Shown piece after piece: positions 13,070 to 24,261 of a stretch of 64,000 nt of DNA (positions are counted from its first letter, which is position 1; the number at the start of each line of letters is the position of its first letter). The position numbers and the translations under genes were made by a program. Below the pieces are notes generated by a model. That model did not search any database and was not told the DNA's origin. It was given only the letters and a program-made list of their open reading frames with translations. Source of the DNA: Solea solea (lineage: Eukaryota > Chordata > Actinopteri > Pleuronectiformes > Soleidae); assembly GCF_958295425.1 (NCBI RefSeq), contig NC_081136.1, forward strand, positions 27,084,077 to 27,148,076, given 5' to 3'.

Positions 13070-13820
13070 TCAAACAGGGCTGCATCTTTTTGTGATTTGT
13101 ATTTGAACTGTACACCAGTGAAACAGAAATACAGAATTTATTACTATATTAACCTCACCCGAAGTTTGTTAATAGTCTGAACCTCACCATACACACTATA
13201 CATTGTCAGCCAAAACTGGTTTATGGGTACAAGTATTGCACTTGTATCCGTTTTCAACACGTTTCATTACTTTATTCACAGTTTTGGTTATTGCGACCTA
13301 TTCACAATGCATCTAGCTTAACATACGGCACACCATAGAGTAGGATGAAATAAACATTCCCTGAATTGAAAATGACTGACAACAGGAGGAAGCTCTAACC
13401 GCTTTTAACTGAAATGTAATAATGTAGTTAAACCATACTACCGATAGTTCAGGCAAACAGCCCTACTTAATTTCTGATATTCTCTGCCTGAAACACAGTC
13501 CGTCAACCTGACGAGAACACATGCTCAGAGCACACAGATGTCCCTGGCGCATGCACATGTTTATGAGCCAGCTTACAGAGGGTTGCATCTCTCCACCAAA
13601 GCAGGGGGTTTCTTGCTCCCTCATGTACTGTGGGCTTGCATCTCTCAAGATGTTGTAGCTGCTGTTGCTCATGTTGTCATATGATTCCAGTTGGTACTAT
13701 TTCAGTGTCGCTTATGAGATGGCAGCATGCATTTTGAGCAGGTAATCAAATGTGATCTTTGCATACCATGTTCAAATAATATAGAATTTTGAATAAAAAG
13801 TGACAGCCCTAACTTGTACC
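13070..13820. mobile_element. possible hAT-like relics (terminal motifs only)
   Basis: A CAGGGCTG start-like motif at about 13075, an ACAGCCCTA end-like motif at about 13458 and a second GACAGCCCTAA at about 13801-13812 resemble hAT termini, which often read YAGGGCTG. No target duplication was identified and the interior was not recognised. This may be one or two decayed elements, or coincidence of short motifs. Confidence 0.25.
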
Positions 13821-15653
13821 ATCGTACCTCATCTTCTCCCTACATTTCTGTGCACCGTAAGAAAATGACAATGCAATCATATTTACTCCAAAGGATATAT
13901 GACAAATCCATTGAGTTAAATAGTAGTGGGTGATGTAGTGTAGTGATGACACTGCCCGGACTTAGTACCTGCAATACAGGTCAGTGTATACGTTTTCACC
14001 CAAAAATAATTAGGTTAATTTTTTAGTACTGCCTTACATGTGATTACTTGTTGTATATTCTGTATCTTTTTTAAGTTTAATAGGGCTGTTTTGTGTTGAA
14101 TCTAAGTTATTTATTTATTTTTTTGTTATCTGGCATGGACTTTACATTTACTAAGCCAATGGTACTTGGATTTTAGCGTCACAAAGGCAAGGCAGTAAAT
14201 GTACAGGACACTGTGTGTTTCTGACATTGTCTCCCCATGAGACTTGTCATGCTGTCTTGTTCATGGGATCCAGGTCCATGGCTATTTAATGTGGCTGGCT
14301 AGGGCTGCATGGTTTTGAGGGGAAAGGCTGCGGGATTTGGACTGTTGGAGGCATTAGAGGGATGTTGTGTGTAGTTGGGATGAGAGAGAGACGGCAGGGG
14401 AGCAGGGCAGTTGGTTTGTTCCCCTTCCATCCATGGGCTGAAGGCCAAAGCCTGGACAGAGAGCAGGAGAGATGGGTTATAAAGGACAGCAAGGGAGCAG
14501 AAAGTCAGAAGATAGGGCAGATGTAAGAGTAAAGAGTCTAAGAGAGATGAAGGAGCGCAAGGAGAGGGAGACATCAGAACTTAATGACAGCTGACAAATG
14601 CAATTGGTAACTACGGTTTCAAGCAGCACTGAACAAGTCCTCGCTCCCCCTTACGCATGTCGGATGAGGAGCAATTTTGACCCAACTACTCCATGTGTGC
14701 CTTTTTTCATTTGTAGGTGAAACCAGTTGCCGGGTCTGTGTATTTTTAATGTTCCAGGGGGCACTGTGGAGCCATTTTCCCAAACACAGTCCTGTAACCC
14801 ACATCAGACTGAAAATTGTGCTAATGTTGGAAAGTGTGTCAAGTTTTGTAAGTATGTGACCACCTGTTGGCTTTCAGGACAAGACAGTTGTCTTTGCACC
14901 ATTATTGTGGTGACATTGTTTTATGATAAGTCACAATATTCACTACCAATAATCTATGATGTATTTTTTTAGTCATGTGACAAATTCTGAGGTTGATATG
15001 ATAATCCCTGCGAGAGCAGCATGCGAAATTGTGAAATATGATGATTTCTCTCACCACCATTTTCCATATTTAGTATTTCCACGTCTTCAGGAAGGGACTA
15101 TTATCAGTCATAGCAAGTTTAGTTCAGATTGGTCCTTGTATAGTTATAGCTATAACAGTTTTCGTGTTTTGTGGTGAGACATCAGAATTTGCAGCAACTT
15201 TGCTGCCCCCTAGCACCTACACTGAAAAGCTGTTGGTCATGCAGCAGCTCGACAGTGACTGAGGTTACACTCTGTCAACAAGTTTGCTCTACTGCCTGTC
15301 CACTTAATCCTCTCTGGTCTCAATTTTGTTATCTTTTCACTCTCCTTTCCTCTTATCGCTCTCTTCTGTCTTTGTGGGGGGGCAACCCCCACTCTAACCC
15401 CACCCCCTCTCCTCTCTCTGTCTGTGTAATTTGGCACTTATGTTCGTACGACACCCCTGCCCCCAACCCTGCCCTCTGCCACTTTATCCATCACCCAGCC
15501 TCTCTTTCTATTCTCCCTCTATCTTTCTCTCTTGCTCTCTCACCCCTCCCGTCACCCTTGAGCGGCTCACGCAAAACTGCAACCATCACTATCAGGTGTT
15601 GACGAGTTGACCTACTTGATATTCATGGGTGAGATTATTTGGAAGTGTGAGTT

Positions 15654-15669
15654 GGGGGGGGGGGGGGGG
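15654..15669 (+). repeat. G16 homopolymer
   Basis: Sixteen consecutive G, preceded by TT and followed by TTATAGG. It could form a quadruplex and is prone to sequencing and length error. Confidence 0.95.
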
Positions 15670-15862
15670 TTATAGGAGATGGAGGTGATGGAGCTGGTGA
15701 GTGTTTGTGTGTGTGCTGGTTAGGGATGGGGGTTGGAGGGTGCACAGGGTGTACATGAAGCATCATTACCATATCAAAGACATGCTAGGCTTTTCTGTCC
15801 CTAATGGTAATTACACTGCCCACAATTGGCACTCACTGCTCGGATCACAACAACAAGGGAAA

Positions 15863-15884
15863 TTTTTTTTTTTTTTTTTTTTTT
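15863..15884 (+). repeat. T22 homopolymer
   Basis: Twenty-two consecutive T. It could be the reverse complement of a retroposon poly-A tail, but no retroposon body was recognised beside it. Confidence 0.95.
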
Positions 15885-18800
15885 ATAAATGGATGGAGGG
15901 ATGAGAAGGAGGGCTATTAAAGGGAAGTAAAGGGTTGTAGGGAGTACAATTGGCTGGGGCTTTCAGGTTATGTTAATACCGCTCATCTATTTAATTAGTG
16001 GCTGGCGTTGGGTTTTGTTTATATCTGACGTGCCCCTTCTAGGAAAGACAGAGTGGAGGCAGAGAGTGCGAACGGTGAGGATATGCGAGTATACAAAAAC
16101 GGAACGAGAGAGCGAGAGAAGCAGGTTAGAGTGGTTTCCAGCGCTGGTGGTGGGATGGCTTGAGGAAGGTGTGACTTCTCCTCTTGAAGCAGTAATGAGG
16201 TCTCTCTTGTTTGGACTTTTGATAAGGTCTGCTGACTCTCATCTGTCTCTGGTGCTGTGGCCTGGTTGGCCCTGGTTGTGGAATGAGTTTAGGCTGCAGC
16301 CAGGAATAAGGACATTCAAGCTACTTGTTGGTTTGCTGGCTACCTGACTCACTATCCAACTCAAGAACATTGATACTGAATGACAATAAAAAACCTTAAT
16401 TTGCATGTAGTGACAGCACCTCTTCGAAACCAATGAAAAAATGACTTTTGATTGTCACTTTTTTCCAGTATCTGTATACCGCAACTATGACTAAATAAGA
16501 AGATTAAATAAGATTGTTTAGTTAGGGTTAGACAATTAAATCACTTGGTCAATGTTGGACATGATTGAGTATGTAATTGTAGGTTGTTGATGAGATGTTC
16601 GTGATGAGACTATGACTATCTATCACACTGACTATGAACATCCTGTCTTGGTTGTTCCACTCTATTACTATGTATGTGACTATTTCATACTATGCATCGT
16701 AGGAAGACATGGTCTTTGGAACTGACTTTTTGCATGCAATTTTCCTATGCATATGAGTTTGCACGCCTCAACACACATTTCTCTCAATTGTTCATCTTGT
16801 GAATATTTTGACTCCTGAATCCTGTCTGTATCCACGTTTTAAAAGGGGACTTGTGATGGGTATTGTAATAGAACCCATTTTAGGGGCCTCTCAGGGAAAA
16901 GGGAAAGGGAAATGAAACAAAAATGAGGGTGAAATGAGAGCTTCTGCTTCTTAGAGTAAACCATCATATATCTTCCACAGATGGTTGATGGTTGTTGCAG
17001 TTGTTCTTCAAGTGGCTTGATTGTAATACACACCGGCTACTCTTCAAACTTCATCAAAGGGGGGGATAATATTCTAGTCAGAAATCAGTACACTAATACC
17101 ATTACATGCACAATCCACACCATATAAACCAGTTATCTGTTTAAATGCTGTAGATGTTTGTATAATAAAATTAGCAATATACACTCACATGTAGTTGTAT
17201 ATGAAGACAATGCATAGACATAGGGGTGCAGATCCATACTCTTCCGAGACTGGAGGATGCAGGCGAAAACGATATACAGTATGTGTCCATGTACATTTAT
17301 GCATGTGACTGTGTGTGTAGATAAGTACACCATCAACACCAGATAAAGACTGAAACCTGTATTAAAATACACTGACATTTCCAGGGGTCCAAAATACTGA
17401 GGGTCTTTTAACACCGTTCACTTCAAAGAGCAAATAGATAGACGGATGCAGAAAAAACCTTTGGTTTTCAAATGCTTGCCATTTTTTTTAGTTGCACTGA
17501 ATGATGGGATGTGTGTTTTTGCCCATGGTTTTCTTGAAAACCCTGAAAATTGTTACCATCTTCTTCAAGGACCTCCGAGAGAGTGTCTTTGAAAAACACT
17601 TCTCTGTCAATTGAGGGTGGGTAGGTGGTGGGTGTTTAAGTCAACTGGAGAAGACTCAACAAGGCTGTTTTCCCCCCTGATCTTTGAACACTGACAGTGT
17701 AGAACAGAGTTTAGAAGTAAAATGACAAGCAAAAGAAGATAGAGGAGATATATGAGATAAACGATGAAGAAATGTATGTCTGTGAGAAAGAGGGCCTCTG
17801 AGACTGTGTTGATAAAATACAGTCCGCATGTCTGCTGTGAGGAAGCAGCCTCACTCATAAACGAAAAACGAAAGCAGTTTTATTATTGAAAACAGGGCAA
17901 AAGAGGAGTGATAGATCATTTTCAAGGAGAGAAAAGAGAGAGAACAAGCATGGAAAGGAGAAGGAACAGCCCACATGCTATCACACTGTTTTTAATAACA
18001 GTGTAGCGGCGACCCGAGGCCTCCACGTCCACGCAACGGCTGTGCAATGTCTGCTCGGCGTCTGTGCCACACACAAAAGGCTCTGATCCAAAAGTCAAGC
18101 AATTCTGCTCTGTCTGTCAGCTACAGGCTGCACAAAGGCAGAAGCAGTTGATGACCTCTTCCTCCCTTCACCCAAGAAAATCTGTACTGCGCTTTATATC
18201 GGCTACTGGCATGGCAGATTTGACATGCACTTAATATGTTGAAAACCTACACTAATGTTTTCACATCACTGTGAAAAGTATTTCATCACCATTGATTCAA
18301 GACAAGAAGAATATGTTTAAAGCTCTCCTCTTGGGCTTAGACTTTAGTGCAGCTCGTCCTGCATTACAATGCACGACCATTGTTTTTTTTAACATGCATC
18401 ATTTGTCGTATGTCATCATATCATACATTTACTTACAAATACATTTGAGGAAAAACATCCAACTGCCGTTCACTTGATACTTTTCTTTTCTCTTGTAAAC
18501 CCTGTAGGTCTTGATGAAATGAAAAGGTTTTTGCTGAAAACTAAATTAATTTGACCCAGTATGTATTCCTCTTGTTTTTGTTTTAAGAAGAAAAGGCTCA
18601 CAGTTGACTTTTTGAGTTGTTTTTCCTGTGTGAACCACATGGCCTCTCTGATGACTAAAATGAGGTCCAGTAGGAGGCGTACTCAGTGCAAGCAGCTCAG
18701 TCCTGTCCTCCAGCTCCCTCCCACCCCTCTGGAAGTCTCTCCCTCCTCTTCTTTCCCTCACTTCTTCCTCCTCTCCTCACAGTATATCAAGTGCATCATC

Positions 18801-18984
18801 CTCTCACACCTCGCTTTGCCCTTGAGAACAGCACCTCACTCACACACCCGCATACACATCATACACACTTGGTGCACATGCACGGCGTCACCTTGTAAAC
18901 GAGATAAGGAACTTGTGACACCAAAGGGTCCAGCTTCTGTCACCCTGCTACCTCGCCTGGACCACATGGCCTCGGGTGCAGCGA

Positions 18985-19175
18985 GGAGCGAGAAAACACG
19001 GAGAGGAGGGGTGGGAACAAGTGTAGGAGGGGAGAAAAAGAGAGCACAAGAGAAAAAAAACAAAGCAAAAAAGGAAAAGTGATAAAGATGCAGAAGATGA
19101 AAAGATGAAATAGAAGAGAGACAGATGGGGCCAGAGAGATGGAGAGAAAAAGACAGGGAAGGGACAGAGAGCTTT
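18985..19175. repeat. purine-rich tract
   Basis: The plus strand is overwhelmingly A and G over about 190 bases, with many AAAAAG and GAGAGA runs. The open frames across it (Lys/Glu/Arg-rich on plus, Phe/Leu/Ser-rich on minus) are composition artefacts. Confidence 0.8.
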
Positions 19176-19439
19176 AAAAAAAACAAAACAAACAGCAGTG
19201 AGCAAGTGGCAGCAGTGCCAGCAAAGAGCGACTTTTGTTTTCGCTGCATGTTGTTGGTTAGCAACCGGGAGCTTGGTTATTATGGTGGTGAACCTCCCTC
19301 GGAGCACATGTGAGTGTTAGTTGAGCACATTTTCCCTCACTAATCTTCACATTCATAATGACCAGTCTGGTTTTCACCACTGTTAAGACAAATCAAGGAA
19401 AAGAACAGCCACACATATTGTTGATTGTTTGCGATCAAT

Positions 19440-19735
19440 ATTTCTTCTAACAGCCGACTCCTCGGTGCGACTGGTGCGTCTGCTGTCATCTCTTATCGTG
19501 TCCGTTTCAGCAGCTCTTGTGCTCCTTTTCAACAAGTGTTTTTGGATGCCACTGTTGGTGAGCCGGCTACTGCAAGCTCCTGATAAGCTGCTCCGCTCAC
19601 GACTCTCCTGACTTGCTGATAGAATCTGCATATACCTGCCGTCATACGCTGTAGCCAAGTGACAGAAGTGTTCCCCTGCCAGTTGGCAGTGATAAGTTAT
19701 CTCCATCAGCCGTGCCTCCCTGTACTTTGAACATG
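19440..19735. promoter_or_regulatory. enhancer-like complex block
   Basis: Higher-complexity and relatively GC-rich sequence compared with its flanks, repeat-free, and containing GATA-type sites (GTGATAAGTTATCTCC around 19689-19704 holds a GATAA and a TTATC core facing each other). Frames on both strands are open for 60-107 codons but have no recognised domain. Judged more likely regulatory than coding; alignment would settle it. Confidence 0.25.
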
Positions 19736-20100
19736 GTATTCAGATGAACACTTGGACTTACTTTACACAAAGTGTACTCACAGTCACATTGGTCAAACTG
19801 GATGTTTAAGCAGCTTAAGAGCAAACGGTGAGTTTAAGATTGAACAGAACTTTGTGGAATACTTGTTGGTGCAGTATCAGATTAATCTGTGCAATATGCC
19901 CAAACAAATGTTGCCTACTGCCAGATTAAAATTTGAATTACATGGTATTAGGTCTTGACAATTTGTGTCCTGTCATGTGTCTCTTTATACATCTTGAATG
20001 CACAATCACAAAAGCCAAAAGGCATAATAGATACTAGGAATGCAATTTTTCTTGGTCAAGTCACATGTTCTCATAACTGTGCTGTGTACACTACACACAC

Positions 20101-20113
20101 ACACACACACACC
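20101..20113. repeat. short (CA)n microsatellite
   Basis: CA dinucleotide run spanning roughly 20092-20113. Confidence 0.8.
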
Positions 20114-20180
20114 AAGATAAAGAAATAAATAATAACAGCTAGACACACTCTATAATACAATAATAGTTTAGAAATAGTTT

Positions 20181-20470
20181 TGGGCTGCAATTATTGTCTA
20201 TATAGTTGGCTAATGTATCTATTTTGACAATTGGTCAATCATCTTAATGTTTTTTTAATAATTTAAACATGTTCTATGATTTTTGTCTGGCTCTTTTGCT
20301 CCATTTAACAAAGAAGTTATCACTTAAATGAAAGACTTTTGAGAACATAATTTTATGGTTTGGGAAATGCCAATCAACATTTACTGACATTTTGTGGATT
20401 GAAATGATTAATTTAGAAAATAATCAACAGATATAATCAATTATGAGAATACTCATTAGTTACAGCTCTA
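20181..20470. mobile_element. non-autonomous hAT element (GGGCTGCAA family)
   Basis: About 290 bp with left end GGGCTGCAATTATTGTC and right end ATTAGTTACAGCTCTA, which are diverged inverted repeats of the form TAGRGCTGYAAYTAA. The interior has the typical run of this abundant teleost family as remembered (a GTCTGGCTCTTTTGCTCC part, a GGGAAATGCCAATCAACATT part and a TTGAAATGATTAATTTAGAAAA part). There is no coding capacity. No intact target duplication is visible, so the copy is old. Related fragments lie at 28233-28345 and 58366-58583. Confidence 0.75.
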
Positions 20471-21187
20471 ATTTTTTAGAGTAAGAGAATACTAGATGAG
20501 TTTAATGTCTTGTCCACTACCTTTTTTCCTTGTTAAAACTTCATAGTTGATGTGAAGTCATCATGTTTTATTTTAGTTAGGCATTGCTAATATCAATGTG
20601 TTACACAGAAGGGCACGCTTTCTTTTACTTACAAAATTTATTACATTTACTAAATTAAAAGAGAAGACATGTGATGAGCACACTGGGACATCTCGCTAAA
20701 GTACAACAATAGGACGCAGATAGTAAGTAGAAACTCTGATTTGGCTTGTCATGCACACAAATGCATGAAACCAACAATGTTCATGTCTTGGCTATATGGG
20801 TTAAAAGTCAGGCTTCACACATACATTCATAATTTTCATTTAGTATTTGTGACGATACATTAAAGTGGCTGTCCTATCCTGGACACATATCACGATTGGG
20901 ATTTAAAAATAAAAGACGCACTATATACTTTTATATTTTAACACAAGGTTGAAAACAGAAACGTATTGATTCCCACATGGATTTTGCGTTGTTACAAATT
21001 GCGAGATTAGAAAATACACACACACACCACTCTCTGGATCTTCTGTAAGTACCATGTAATCTTTCCTGTTGGACTTGAGCTCAAGTCTTTCACTGTACAG
21101 GTCACTCGTAGCTTTCCATCTAGAACATGTCTGCTAAGATATTTGGCATCCCTAAACCCACCACACCCCCACTCTGTCTCTCTCTCG

Positions 21188-21273
<86 letters not shown>

Positions 21274-21274
21274 C

Positions 21275-21315
<41 letters not shown>

Positions 21316-22659
21316 CAACATGGATTGGTAGTGTGTACTTTAAAAACTAATCAGTGTGCTGTGGCTTAACAATGTAATGAGACTTCTTAAGCTGCATAGA
21401 CATGTTGATCGACTCTGGTGCCAATATGGGAACTTTTTCACCTCCCCCTTGTTAAGATGTTGTTTTTGTTGTCTCATCATTGTACTAATTTCTAAATAGT
21501 TCAATCCAAACAAGTATCTTCCTAGTAGCAACAAACTGAAGTGAATGGACACAGGATTATTATGAGAATTGATGTGAAATGTTCAAGCAGATGTTCAATT
21601 CTCCCTCTTGTAGATTCCCGAAAGATTTTGACCCTAACCCTAACCACCCAGCCCTCAGGAAAAAGTCGGGACCAAATAACACAGAATCTACAGTTTTGGC
21701 AGGAGAACTCGGCCTTGAAATAATCAAACACAAATCTATCAATTCTCTGCATGTAATACGTTTTCCTTCCATCCCCTTTATTCACCTTTAATTTCTTCAT
21801 TCTCCATGTTTCACTCTTTTGTTTTGTTACTGTGTCGAGTCTGCTTATGGCTGTGGACTCAACATTTTTGCGTTACAGGATGAAAAGAATTTTCAACAAA
21901 TAATTGGTGCTGATCAAGAGGTCATTTTCATGGCACAAAGAGACCTTGTGTAAGAGATACAACATTGTATGCTGTGCAGCATGTAGCAAAGGTCATTTTC
22001 AATCAGCCTCTTTTGTCAGGGGTCTCACCACTTGTATCCAAACCATCATTTTTCCCCTCTTTTGTTCCACGGAACTTGTTATATCTGAATTCCACTCTTA
22101 TTTAATGCGGGATAACCTCAGTGATTTGCTTCCTGAACAATGTCAGTTTATACAACGTGAGACTGAAAAAGCTTTGACCATGGTGCCCTACCAGTAATTG
22201 AGTTCCTTTGCCAGTCGCCATACATAGTCAATTTACCTGCAGTTTGGTGCTGGGAGTATTATTTTTGAGGTGGGGCTGCAGTGCCATAGAATTCCAGAAA
22301 GCCAGTTCCATTGTAGAGACAATGTTTGAGAGCTGGGAGGCTGGAACAACGGAGTGCAAGGTCTGTGCAGTTGATAATAGACGAGGAGTGCAGAATTGTC
22401 CAAGGACCAAGGAAGAGGGGCTTTTAGAGCAGATGCTCCCCTAATTCAAGGTTTGTGTACACAGGAAGTCAGAAAGAGAGATAGAGACACCGAGCTGCCT
22501 GAGACATAAAGGAATACCTGGAAATAGTTTGCCATGTGTTCGTCCCTTCTTTTTGCATGTTGCCTCCTCATTTAGGTATACTCATCAAAACTCTTGCTCC
22601 CACTCTTTTCCTCTAATCATGATTTCCTCTCATTTCTCTTCTCACTTTGTACGGCCTCT
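20471..22659. other. non-coding stretch with a large compound microsatellite
   Basis: No gene is supported. The main feature is the CA/GA compound microsatellite (listed). Two and a half copies of CCCTAA at about 21631-21645 are too few to be a telomeric array. The open frame at 21904-22197 has no recognised domain. Confidence 0.55.
21191..21312. repeat. compound (CA)40(GA)18 microsatellite
   Basis: 80 bp of CA (21191-21270), a GAGCGG joint, then GA to 21312. Every frame across it is dipeptide repeat and not a gene. Confidence 0.97.
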
Positions 22660-22935
22660 TTCTCTTCTCTTTGCCGACTTGTTTGGTAATGATCCCCACT
22701 CTCTGTGACGACTGGAATCCTTTTGTGCCGTCTGACACGTTTTATGTTTGAAAGGGAACAGAGCGCGTTTTTACAATGGCCTTTTATGCCCTGTGAGAAA
22801 TATATGAGTCTTTTTGGCGCAGCTAATGAAGGCGCTTTCATGTCCCCTACCAGTAGAGGCATATAGAGATGGATTGTCTGGGGCCCACACAGGCCCCAGT
22901 GTAGCCTGCAGCACATTGTGTCGGTCTGTCGGACC
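22660..22935. promoter_or_regulatory. enhancer-like block
   Basis: Repeat-free complex sequence between pyrimidine-rich and purine-rich flanks, with CpG retained in scattered positions (GTGACGACTGG, TGCCGTCTGACACG, GCGCGTTTTTACAATGGCC). It includes an ACAATGG SOX-type core near 22773-22780. Composition resembles conserved non-coding elements; not proven. Confidence 0.25.
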
Positions 22936-22959
22936 TTGGTTTCTTAGTACTGATCTTAA

Positions 22960-23377
22960 GGGGAAATGAAGAAAGAAGCACAAAAGAAAAGAGAAAAAAT
23001 GGAAAAGAATGAGAAAGAAAGAACAATCTCCACTTTTCTACTTTTCTAGTTTTAGCTCCTGCACTAGATAGAATAGCAAGCGAGGTGAACTAACACAGAC
23101 AGGTGACACCCCGCCTCCACCACTTTTGGCTCCTAACCAACACAACCATCATCATTATCAAGGTGACGATTACTCCCCTTGTTTCAAAGACGGTGATTAT
23201 GGCTCCTAAGAACAGAGACGGGGCCGTGATGGAGGACAGTGGAAAAAGAAAGATAAGCAGAGGCAGGGGAAAAAAATGAGGGGTCGACAGATGAGAAAAG
23301 AGAGGAAGAGGAGGAGGAGAAGGATGGGGCGTGATGAAGAATTATTATGAGGAAAAGTGTAATTAGGGAAAGGAGAG

Positions 23378-23411
<34 letters not shown>
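22960..23411. repeat. purine-rich stretches and (GA)n microsatellite
   Basis: Purine-rich at 22965-23020 and again 23225-23411, ending in a perfect GA run from about 23380. Between them lies ordinary sequence including GGTGACACCCCGCC. Purine mirror repeats of this kind can form triplex DNA. No gene. Confidence 0.75.
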
Positions 23412-23415
<4 letters not shown>

Positions 23416-23514
23416 GTGAGGAAAAAGTGAAATAACTATGAAGTCCACTTCACCAAGGGCATATTGTACTGTGCAGAGTAACTTAAAGCACAACCTCTCT
23501 CTCCCTCACTCTCT

Positions 23515-23690
23515 CTCACAATGTGCAGACATTGTCGTGCCAGACAATGTCAGCTCACTGGTGAGGGCAGTGTTAGCATTTGACGGTCTCATCACACTTC
23601 CAGGGGTCACGGCATATAAAGTCTTATCATGGATTTAATTGTCTTTATAATCAGATTAATTAGCAGATGTGTGTGTGTCCCCCACCGTAA
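23515..23690. promoter_or_regulatory. enhancer-like block around the SOX cluster
   Basis: Repeat-free sequence running from the SOX cluster through GGGGTCACGGCATATAAAG to a TAATCAGATTAATTAGC run at about 23648-23664 that packs several homeodomain cores (TAATC, ATTAATTAG). This combination of HMG and homeodomain cores is typical of developmental enhancers. Inferred from motif density only. Confidence 0.3.
23518..23551. promoter_or_regulatory. triple SOX-core cluster in overlapping inverted repeats
   Basis: Three copies of the SOX core hexamer lie within 32 bp: ACAATG (23518-23523), CATTGT (23530-23535) and ACAATG (23544-23549). The first pair forms ACAATGT-GCAG-ACATTGT, a perfect inverted repeat with 7-bp arms. 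The second pair forms GACATTGTC-GTGCCA-GACAATGTC with 9-bp arms. SOX HMG proteins bind (A/T)ACAA(A/T)G, and SoxE proteins often bind as dimers on inverted pairs. That the site is used is inference. It sits at the start of an enhancer-like block. Confidence 0.4.
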
Positions 23691-24039
23691 CTGTATTGCC
23701 ATAGCTTAATCTCGATGCCCTCACTTACCCTTCTTATGTTCACTCTGAGACAAAATTTTGCAATGATGTCTTTTATTAGCTGTATATTTGTATAGTTTTG
23801 TCAACACAATGTGTGCGCGCTGCACAGGCGAGCCCAGGATGGATATCTTTGCTGACAGTGGGGAACAGAATTATTCAGAGTGTTTAACATCTAAGGCCAA
23901 GAACAAGGGATGCATGTAATACAAGGTCCAAGAATGTATTGGTAATACAAGCAAAGGTTTCTTTTTTCTTCATTCAAAAGTAGAAGAGGGAACTAGGTAA
24001 ATAATTCATTTCTTTTGGGTTTAAGCACGTCCTATTGTC

Positions 24040-24220
24040 ACCACCTAACAAGGACAGGCGGCCAGCGGGCCTCTTATTGCTGGTGAACTGCAGAGAAGGG
24101 ATTGAAGACAGAAAAAGAGGAAGAGTGGAGGCATGGTAATGTGCTCTTTGATCCTCCCTCGTTAGGCTTTGGTGAGCTTCCTCAACTTGCCGCCGCCCAA
24201 AGAGATGGTCAGATTGTGCC
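24040..24220. promoter_or_regulatory. enhancer-like block
   Basis: Complex GC-richer sequence (CACCACCTAACAAGGACAGG, GCGGGCCTCTTATTGC, CTTGCCGCCGCCCAAAG) set in AT-rich surroundings and ending at a GT microsatellite. No open frame is protein-like. Listed as a weak conserved-element candidate. Confidence 0.2.
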
Positions 24221-24234
24221 CCAGGCTCTGTCAG

Positions 24235-24261
24235 GTGTGTGTGTGTGTGTGTGTGTGTGTG
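24235..24261. repeat. (GT)n microsatellite
   Basis: About 13 perfect GT units. Confidence 0.95.

Larger units (their letters stand above)
13821..20180. other. non-coding stretch with homopolymer and purine-rich tracts
   Basis: More than 6 kb without a supported gene. It holds a G16 run and a T22 run (listed), a pyrimidine-rich stretch around 15300-15560, a second around 18690-18790, a purine-rich tract at 18985-19175 (listed) and an enhancer-like block at 19440-19735 (listed). The 173-codon open frame at 18561-19082 is a by-product of these skewed tracts. A segment at 14716-14847 is bracketed by AG and GTAAGT signals but its only open frame is not protein-like. Confidence 0.55.

Noticed and set aside
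15171..15602. 143-codon frame
   Set aside because: Pyrimidine-rich tract giving Ser/Leu/Pro-rich sequence; no domain.
18640..18976. ACCACATGGCCTC repeated about 320 bp apart
   Set aside because: Only 13 bp shared, without flanking similarity.
18561..19082. 173-codon open frame on the plus strand, the longest in the window
   Set aside because: It crosses a pyrimidine-rich and then a purine-rich tract, has no domain and ends in Lys/Glu runs; an artefact of composition.
19383..19706. 107-codon minus-strand frame
   Set aside because: No recognised domain; the DNA looks more like a regulatory block, and the plus strand is also open.
21631..21645. Telomere-like CCCTAA repeats
   Set aside because: Only about two and a half units; too short for an interstitial telomeric array.
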